Made by a program: the position numbers and the translations under genes. The notes below the pieces were generated by a model. The model was not told where the DNA came from. It ran no database searches and saw only the letters and a list, made by a program, of their open reading frames with translations. Source: Bacillota bacterium (GTDB lineage Bacteria; Bacillota; Clostridia; Peptostreptococcales; Anaerovoracaceae). Taken from it: DNA of 49,268 nucleotides. Shown here piece by piece: positions 43,156 to 49,268 of the stretch (the stretch's first letter is position 1; every line of letters starts with the position of its first letter). The DNA is taken from positions 1-49,268 of the forward strand of contig JAUNQD010000011.1 in NCBI GenBank assembly GCA_030536355.1, given 5' to 3'.

Positions 43156-44115
43156 CTACGACAGGACTTCTGCCAGATCATATATTCCTTCACCGAATTC
43201 ACGCTCTATCTCGAGCGCCTTAGCCATGTCGTAATATACTATATCGTTTCCTACGATCCCGATGGCTTTACTGTCTTCATCATCATAAAGAAGCTCAACA
43301 GCTTTAGTAGCCATAAGTGAAGCCAGGATGCGATCCCTGCCGCTAGGTGTGCCGCCTCTCTGGATATGTCCCGGCACTACTGCACGAGCTTCTCTTCCTG
43401 TCCTTTCTTCCACTTCCTTTGCCAGCTGTATGGAATCCATTTCAACACCTTCAGCCTTGATAATGATACTGTGGAGTTTACCTGACTGCTGTCCGCGCAG
43501 TACTCTTCTACATACTTTGTTGATATCAAGCTCTACTTCCGGCACCAATATGACATCAGCGCCGCCTGCAAGTCCTGCATGGATCGCTATATCCCCGCAA
43601 TGTCTTCCCATGACTTCGATTATCGTAGTTCTTTCGTGGGCCGATGCCGTATCACGTATATTTGAAATCAGAGACAGTACAGTATTTACCGCAGTATCAA
43701 ATCCGATAGTATAATCTGTATAGCCAAGATCATTGTCTATAGTTCCCGGTACTCCCATAACTGTTATGCCTCTTTTATCCAGTTCCATAGATCCTCTGAA
43801 TGATCCGTCACCGCCTATCACTATCAATCCTTCGATCCCAAAAGTATCCAGCATCTTAGCCGCATGATCCTGGCCTTCCTTGGTCATGAACCTTTCACTT
43901 CTAGCAGTTCTCAGCATCGTTCCGCCCCTCTGCAGGATATCGCCGACAGACTTCCATTCCATCTTTTTGATATCACCATCGAGAAGACCTTCATATCCCC
44001 TCTCGATACCATAGACCTCCATTCCCATAGAGATCCCTTTTCTTACAGCTGCTCTTACTGCCGCATTCATTCCCGGCGCATCTCCGCCGCTTGTAAGTAT
44101 TGCTATCTTCTTCAT
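43156..44115 (-). CDS. pfkA: ATP-dependent 6-phosphofructokinase
   Basis: 319 residues, standard bacterial PfkA length. GGDGS at 101-105 marks ATP rather than PPi use; TIDND at 125-129 holds the catalytic aspartate; PGHIQRGGTPSGRDR binds substrate. GAGGT precedes the ATG. It starts 10 nt after dnaE, the conserved dnaE-pfkA order of Firmicutes. Confidence 0.97.
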   Translation of the reverse strand: MKKIAILTSGGDAPGMNAAVRAAVRKGISMGMEVYGIERGYEGLLDGDIKKMEWKSVGDILQRGGTMLRTARSERFMTKEGQDHAAKMLDTFGIEGLIVIGGDGSFRGSMELDKRGITVMGVPGTIDNDLGYTDYTIGFDTAVNTVLSLISNIRDTASAHERTTIIEVMGRHCGDIAIHAGLAGGADVILVPEVELDINKVCRRVLRGQQSGKLHSIIIKAEGVEMDSIQLAKEVEERTGREARAVVPGHIQRGGTPSGRDRILASLMATKAVELLYDDEDSKAIGIVGNDIVYYDMAKALEIEREFGEGIYDLAEVLS

Positions 44116-44125
44116 TGAAGTACCT

Positions 44126-47100
44126 CTATCCTTTATAATTTTCTTCGCCTACTATGGCAACTATCTTTCCTCTGAAATCCGCATCAGGCTGCACCCAAAG
44201 CGATTCATCTGTCCTGAATGACCCGCCTTCCGGCATATAGATTATAGCCTGACATCTGCCTTTGTGCTGCTGCATCGCTTTCTTGATGTCAGCTAACATG
44301 GCATTAGTATTGCCGGCCGGCAGTTTTATCTTGACGATACCTTCAGGCTCCGCCTTTTTCTTCAAAGGCTCACTCTGTCCTTTGTTCTGCTTTTCTTCAT
44401 GCAAAGGTGCACCCTGCATGCTGCCCTGCTTCAGTTCTCTGAGATCTACGATCTTTTCGGCAAGCAGTTTAGGCACTTCACCTTCCTTGAAGTTTATGGT
44501 ACCGGATATGGCAACTATACTATCTTCCGCCACAAGGGAACCGTATCTTTCATATACGTTAGGGAACACTACGACTTCCACTGCACCAAGCAGATCCTCC
44601 ATATCTACGAAGGCCATCATCTTACTGCTCTTGGTTATCAGTGTCTTCTTCGCTGTTATTATTCCCGCCATCACTGCACTCATACCATCGGTCACGAAGC
44701 TATGTTCTTCGCCCTGCTCTTCATTGTCAAGAACATCGGCCAGATCTTGGCTTGTTACAGTTACCGACTTTTTGATCTGTTCCTCATATTCGCGCAAAGG
44801 ATGATCCGTTATATACACGCCTAGCATATCCTTTTCCATGGCGATCAGTATCTCTTTATCGAAGTTCTTCACATCCGGAAGAGTTCCCGACTGACTTGTT
44901 TCCATGGCATCCGAATTGAGCTGGAACAGTGATATCTGTCCTTCCACATTATGCTTGGCACTTGATTGCGCCGACTCCATAAGCTTTTCGAATACTGCCA
45001 TGTGAGCCGCTCTGTTTTCGTTCAGACAATCTAAAGCTCCGGCCTTGATAAGGCTTTCGACAGCTTTTTTATTGACACGATGGATGTCCAGCTGATCTAT
45101 GAATTTGAAGATGTCATCAGGTCTGCCCTTCTGCTGACGAGCTTCTATGATGGCATCTATAGCACCTTCTCCGACGTTTTTGACACCAAGCAAACCAAAT
45201 CTTATCTTGCCGTCCACTACAGAGAATTTCTTGCTGCTCTCGTTGACATCGGGTGGCAGCACTTCTATGCCCATTTCGCTGCAGTTTCTCATATACTTGG
45301 CGATGGATCCGGCATCTCCCATAACGCTTGTCATAAGAGCTGCCATGAATTCAACCGGATAATGAGCCTTGAGATAGCCTGTCTCATATGCCACGACTGC
45401 ATACGCTGCTGCGTGGGACTTGTTGAAAGCATACTCGGCGAAGCTTACCATCTGATTGAAGATGGCTTCTGCCGAATCCTTATCTACACCGTTTCTCACG
45501 CATCCTACGATCTCTACACTGCCGTCATCTGCCAGTTTACCGTTGATGAAATACTCTTTCTCCTGAAGCATTACATCCATCTTTTTCTTACTCATGGCAC
45601 GACGAACCAGGTCTGAACGGCCATACGAGTAACCGCCCAGATCTCTTACGATCTGCATTACCTGTTCCTGATAAACGAGGCATCCGTATGAAACACCAAG
45701 TATCGGCTTCAGGCTGTCATGGATATATTCTATGATATCAGGATGTTTCTTGTTCTCGATATATGTAGGTATCGAAGCCATCGGACCCGGACGATAAAGG
45801 GAAATACCGGCAACGATATCTTCGAAGCAGTCCGGTTTCAAGTTCTTCATGAACTGTGTCATGCCGCCGCTTTCAAGCTGGAAAATACCCTGAGTATTTC
45901 CTTTGGATATCATCTCATACACAGCCGGATCGTCGTAATCCATAGATGAAAAATCTATCTTGACTCCATGGTTAGCTTCGATCATTTCAAGTGCGTCACG
46001 AATAATAGTAAGGTTTCTCAGTCCCAAAAAGTCCATCTTCAGAAGCCCCAGTTCTTCGATCGTAGTCATGTTGAACTGAGTAGACAGACCTTTGTCCGCC
46101 AGATACAGCGGCACGTATTCATCGATACTGTTTTTGGAAATAACAACACCTGCCGCATGTGTCGAAGCATGACGGGGCATACCTTCCAAAGCTCTTGCCA
46201 TATCGATGACTCTCTTGGTAGTTTCCTCGCTTTCATATTTCGCCTTGAGCTCCGGACTTGTTTCCAGAGCCAGATCTATGGTCATCTTAAGTGAGAACGG
46301 GATCGCTTTAGCAATGGCATCTGTTTCAGGGTAACTTACATTGAGTGCCCTGCCTACGTCACGAACGGCAGCCTTAGCCTTCATCGTTCCGAAGGTGATG
46401 ATCTGTGCCACCTTGTCCGCACCATATTTCTCTGTAACGTAATCGATGACTTCCCCTCTTCTCTCATAGCAGAAGTCGATATCGATATCAGGCATGCTGA
46501 CTCTCTCGGGATTAAGGAATCTCTCGAAAATAAGTCCGTATTTGATAGGATCTATGTCTGTTATCCTAAGTGTATAGGCAACAATACTTCCCGCAGCAGA
46601 TCCTCTTCCGGGGCCCACCATTATACCGTTGCTTTTAGCATAGTTGATGAAGTCCCATACGATGAGGAAGTACTCCACGTATCCCATGTTTTCTATGGTA
46701 GAAAGCTCATAGTCAAGCCTTTCATGCAAAGCTCCCATAGTCTCTTCGTCAGCGTTTTCATAACGCTGAGCGAGTCCTTCTTCGCATAGCCTTCTCAAAT
46801 ATTCACGGTTTGTAAGCCCGTCAGGTGCCGTAAAATCAGGCAGATGGAGCTCTCCAAATGTGAATTCGACATTGCAGCGTTGTGCTATTTCATAAGCTCT
46901 GTCTACTGCATCCGGCATGTTGGAGAATAGCTTTCTCATTTCATCTTCAGATTTGAGATAAAACTCGTCATTAGGAAAACGCATACGATTATCGTCTTCC
47001 ACTGTGCATGCCATCTGGATGCACATGAGAACATCCTGTGCCACAGAATCTTCTTTTCTAACGTAATGCACGTCATTTGTTGCAACTAGCGGTATGCCTG

Positions 47101-47686
47101 TCTCTGAGCTGAGCCTTTTCATATCCGGCAGGATCCTTGCTTCTTCTTCAAGCCCTTGATCCTGGATTTCCAGGAAGAAGTTTTCTTCACCAAATATCCC
47201 GCGCATAGCCAGCGCTTCGCCCTTTGCACCTTCGTAATCCCCGTTGAGAAGTCTTCTCTGGATCTCCCCCGCAAGACATCCCGAAAGGGCGATGATCCCT
47301 TCACTGTATTGCGAAAGGACTTCCTTATCGATCCTCGGCTTATAGTAAAATCCGTTGCGATAGCCTTCAGAAACGATCTTCATCAGATTCTTATACCCCT
47401 GATCGTTTTCGGCAAGAAGGATAAGGTGTCCCATAAACTTGTCTTTTTCCACATCCTTATCGAAGCGTGTGCGGGCAGCAGTGTAGACTTCGCAGCCTAT
47501 CACCGGTTTTATCCCCTGTTTCTTACATTCTCTATAAAAATCTATTACACCGAACATAACGCCGTGATCGGTTATGGCAACAGAATCCATACCCAGTTCC
47601 TTAGCTCTTGAAACCAGATCTTTTATTCTCGACGCACCGTCCAGCAAACTGTATTCAGTATGAACATGTAGATGTGTAAACGCCAT
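44126..47686 (-). CDS. dnaE: DNA polymerase III alpha subunit, DnaE type
   Basis: 1186 residues from the ATG at 47686 (AGAGGT). The N-terminal PHP domain (FTHLHVHTEYSLLDGASRI, AITDHGVMFG) is followed by the palm with PDIDIDFCYERR, the catalytic aspartates, GPGRGSAAGS, the beta-clamp region and a C-terminal OB fold. It is the DnaE rather than PolC type (no exonuclease insert). Transcription diverges from the L,D-transpeptidase gene across 141 AT-rich nt in which I could not assign a confident dnaE promoter. Confidence 0.96.
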   Translation of the reverse strand: MAFTHLHVHTEYSLLDGASRIKDLVSRAKELGMDSVAITDHGVMFGVIDFYRECKKQGIKPVIGCEVYTAARTRFDKDVEKDKFMGHLILLAENDQGYKNLMKIVSEGYRNGFYYKPRIDKEVLSQYSEGIIALSGCLAGEIQRRLLNGDYEGAKGEALAMRGIFGEENFFLEIQDQGLEEEARILPDMKRLSSETGIPLVATNDVHYVRKEDSVAQDVLMCIQMACTVEDDNRMRFPNDEFYLKSEDEMRKLFSNMPDAVDRAYEIAQRCNVEFTFGELHLPDFTAPDGLTNREYLRRLCEEGLAQRYENADEETMGALHERLDYELSTIENMGYVEYFLIVWDFINYAKSNGIMVGPGRGSAAGSIVAYTLRITDIDPIKYGLIFERFLNPERVSMPDIDIDFCYERRGEVIDYVTEKYGADKVAQIITFGTMKAKAAVRDVGRALNVSYPETDAIAKAIPFSLKMTIDLALETSPELKAKYESEETTKRVIDMARALEGMPRHASTHAAGVVISKNSIDEYVPLYLADKGLSTQFNMTTIEELGLLKMDFLGLRNLTIIRDALEMIEANHGVKIDFSSMDYDDPAVYEMISKGNTQGIFQLESGGMTQFMKNLKPDCFEDIVAGISLYRPGPMASIPTYIENKKHPDIIEYIHDSLKPILGVSYGCLVYQEQVMQIVRDLGGYSYGRSDLVRRAMSKKKMDVMLQEKEYFINGKLADDGSVEIVGCVRNGVDKDSAEAIFNQMVSFAEYAFNKSHAAAYAVVAYETGYLKAHYPVEFMAALMTSVMGDAGSIAKYMRNCSEMGIEVLPPDVNESSKKFSVVDGKIRFGLLGVKNVGEGAIDAIIEARQQKGRPDDIFKFIDQLDIHRVNKKAVESLIKAGALDCLNENRAAHMAVFEKLMESAQSSAKHNVEGQISLFQLNSDAMETSQSGTLPDVKNFDKEILIAMEKDMLGVYITDHPLREYEEQIKKSVTVTSQDLADVLDNEEQGEEHSFVTDGMSAVMAGIITAKKTLITKSSKMMAFVDMEDLLGAVEVVVFPNVYERYGSLVAEDSIVAISGTINFKEGEVPKLLAEKIVDLRELKQGSMQGAPLHEEKQNKGQSEPLKKKAEPEGIVKIKLPAGNTNAMLADIKKAMQQHKGRCQAIIYMPEGGSFRTDESLWVQPDADFRGKIVAIVGEENYKG

Positions 47687-47802
47687 TTGATTACCTCTTG
47701 TACAAAAAATAGTATACATAGTTATTTTAACATAAAGAGCTCTATTAATCTTTATATTTATCTATAAATTTCACTTTAAATAATATACTAAATGCAGTAC
47801 AA

Positions 47803-47808
47803 TATAAT
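47803..47808 (+). promoter_or_regulatory. -10 element of the L,D-transpeptidase gene
   Basis: A perfect TATAAT 19 nt before the ATG, leaving a very short leader that contains AAGGAGG. The -35 is poor. The rest of 47687-47827 is AT-rich with only a GAGCTC-centred palindrome near 47740. Confidence 0.5.
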
Positions 47809-47827
47809 ACAGTCATAAGGAGGCATT

Positions 47828-49225
47828 ATGAAAAAGATCGCAATATCCATTTCAATCATAGTATTACTATTGATCGCAGCAATCGGAGCACTTGTATATT
47901 CATATACCAAAACACCTGAATACAAGGAAGTCGTCTTGCCTGAGAGCACTTCGATAAATGGGATCGATTGTTCTAACCTTACATATGAAGAAGCCGAAAA
48001 GAAGCTTTCCGAAGAATGGAACAAGAAACATCTGGTAGTAACAGGTAATCTCAACAACAAACTGACTAGCTTTACTGATTTTGGCTATGAGTACGATTTG
48101 ATACCGCAGCTCAAGAAAATAAAGACATCCAATGTTTTCGCCGCAGCTATGAATCATTATATCAATGCTCCGTTCAATGTAAGTATGACCATGAAGACTT
48201 CGGCATACGACGAAGTTTTCAAGGATGAGGTGGCGACAGCTTCTTGTTTTAAAGCCAAGGATGCTGTACCTGCTCAGGATGCATATGTGGATCTGACTGA
48301 TCCTGAATTTCCTATCGTCCCTGAGATCCTGGGGACAGATGTCGATCCGGAAAAGCTGTTTGATGCTATCACCCACAGCATCGAAATGGGAAATATGAAC
48401 TTTATTTTTGATGAAAGGGAATACTTTTCTTCACCTGAAGTCACTGCAGACGATCCGGAACTTTTAGCATATCAAAAGTTCTGTAAAAAATATCTGAAGC
48501 AGAAGATAACATACGAGTTGGGAGAAGAAACATTCACTATTCCTGCCGAGCAGCTCGCTATTCTGATGAAAGACGACATGTCAGGCACTGTTAATGAAGA
48601 TGCTGTCAAAACATATGTTGCTTCACTGGCGGCAACTTATGACAATGTGGGCAAATCAAGAAAATTCACTTCATTTGACGGAAGCGAGATCAAAGTGTCC
48701 GGAGGTATATATGGTTGGATCATCGATCAGGAAGCGGAAACTGCTAAGTTGATTTCTGACATCAATTCCCATAACGATGTTTCAAGAGAACCGGTATTCG
48801 CACAAAAAGGTTTCGGCACTTATGCCCTTCAAATGGGAGATACATACATTGATATGAACGTGTCTAATCAAAGGGTAAAGTATTACAAGCAAGGTGAGTT
48901 GGTATTCGAATCACATTGCGTGACCGGTGATTTGCACAATGGAACCACAACAGACATAGGCGTACAATGTATCCTTAACAGAGTACCAAATGCTGTCCTC
49001 AGAGGTGATAACGTGGATGGCTCGGAATATGAATGTCCTGTGAGCTATTGGCTGGGGATCAACTGGGACGGTGAAGGCTTCCATGATGCCACATGGAGAG
49101 GTAACTGGAGCGGCAATGCATGGAGATATGACGGAAGCCATGGATGCATCAATATGCCTCTTAACAAAATGTCCGTGCTTTACAAAATAGCTGAGATCGG
49201 TACACCTGTAATAGTCCACTATTGA
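47828..49225 (+). CDS. L,D-transpeptidase with YoaR-type peptidoglycan-binding domains
   Basis: 465 residues. One N-terminal membrane helix (about 4-26) anchors it outside the cell. YoaR-like peptidoglycan-binding domains follow (INGIDCSNLTYEEAEKKLSEEW; GGIYGWIIDQEAETAKLISDI). The C-terminal YkuD domain has the catalytic SHGCINM (437-443, Cys440) after YWLGINWDGEGFHDA. It forms 3-3 peptidoglycan cross-links or attaches proteins. AAGGAGG stands 5 nt before the ATG. The YoaR-YkuD layout is common in Clostridia. The last 43 nt of the window after it hold no terminator or gene that I can see. Confidence 0.93.
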   Translation: MKKIAISISIIVLLLIAAIGALVYSYTKTPEYKEVVLPESTSINGIDCSNLTYEEAEKKLSEEWNKKHLVVTGNLNNKLTSFTDFGYEYDLIPQLKKIKTSNVFAAAMNHYINAPFNVSMTMKTSAYDEVFKDEVATASCFKAKDAVPAQDAYVDLTDPEFPIVPEILGTDVDPEKLFDAITHSIEMGNMNFIFDEREYFSSPEVTADDPELLAYQKFCKKYLKQKITYELGEETFTIPAEQLAILMKDDMSGTVNEDAVKTYVASLAATYDNVGKSRKFTSFDGSEIKVSGGIYGWIIDQEAETAKLISDINSHNDVSREPVFAQKGFGTYALQMGDTYIDMNVSNQRVKYYKQGELVFESHCVTGDLHNGTTTDIGVQCILNRVPNAVLRGDNVDGSEYECPVSYWLGINWDGEGFHDATWRGNWSGNAWRYDGSHGCINMPLNKMSVLYKIAEIGTPVIVHY

Positions 49226-49268
49226 TACTGAAACTTAACCGTGAAAACAAAACGGGAGATATTACTAT

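Noticed and set aside
45080..45616. 178-codon plus-strand frame opposite dnaE
   Set aside because: It is the complement of conserved DnaE coding sequence with no SD or family resemblance.

Overview
The window is a near-continuous block of minus-strand genes from a Gram-positive, anaerobic, spore-forming lineage, most likely Clostridia (Bacillota). The evidence is pyruvate:ferredoxin oxidoreductase, the bifurcating transhydrogenase NfnAB, pyruvate phosphate dikinase, strong AGGAGG ribosome binding sites, the sporulation genes yqfC, yqfD and ylmC/ymxH, and the classic Firmicutes runs yqfC-yqfD-phoH-ybeY-cdd-era-recO-glyS-ppdK and dnaE-pfkA. The genus cannot be named from the sequence. I see no tRNA, rRNA, CRISPR array, insertion sequence or phage gene. 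No gene-free stretch exceeds about 280 bases.

Region 1 (1-2430): an amino-acid permease, cut by the window edge, follows a LuxR-type regulator with seven predicted membrane helices. The permease promoter carries a 20-bp inverted repeat touching its -35 box. The regulator gene itself looks leaderless.

Region 2 (2431-9542): an electron-transfer operon in the order [multi-4Fe-4S protein with an internally duplicated RnfB-like module]-[PFOR]-[NfnA]-[NfnB], with overlapping or tightly spaced genes and a strong terminator.

Region 3 (9543-21541): a phosphate and cation module. A PhoB/PhoR-type two-component system, a Kef-like CPA2 antiporter, a double DUF1538 membrane protein and a tandem P-II-like protein form one five-gene operon. 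Just upstream lie three paralogous Na+/phosphate cotransporter-PhoU fusions. Each has its own promoter with three TTWACA-type Pho boxes at 11-bp period, placed exactly 32 bp before the -10 element. This is the most striking structure in the window.

Region 4 (21542-28193): a surface protein (NlpC/P60-like domain plus SpaA/Cna-B-like repeats), a TadZ/CpaE-like protein whose P-loop has lost both lysines, a ClpP-like TepA protease, the plus-strand ylmC, and an mtnA-permease operon that converges on and overlaps ylmC.

Region 5 (28194-49268): housekeeping genes for glycolysis/gluconeogenesis (ppdK, pfkA), translation and ribosome maturation (glyS, era, ybeY, yhbY), DNA replication and repair (dnaE, dinB, recO), sporulation (yqfC, yqfD), two flavoproteins, a DUF308 membrane protein with a 49-residue partner, and a divergent L,D-transpeptidase. 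Start sites were refined where a Shine-Dalgarno sequence favoured a start inside the longest open frame.
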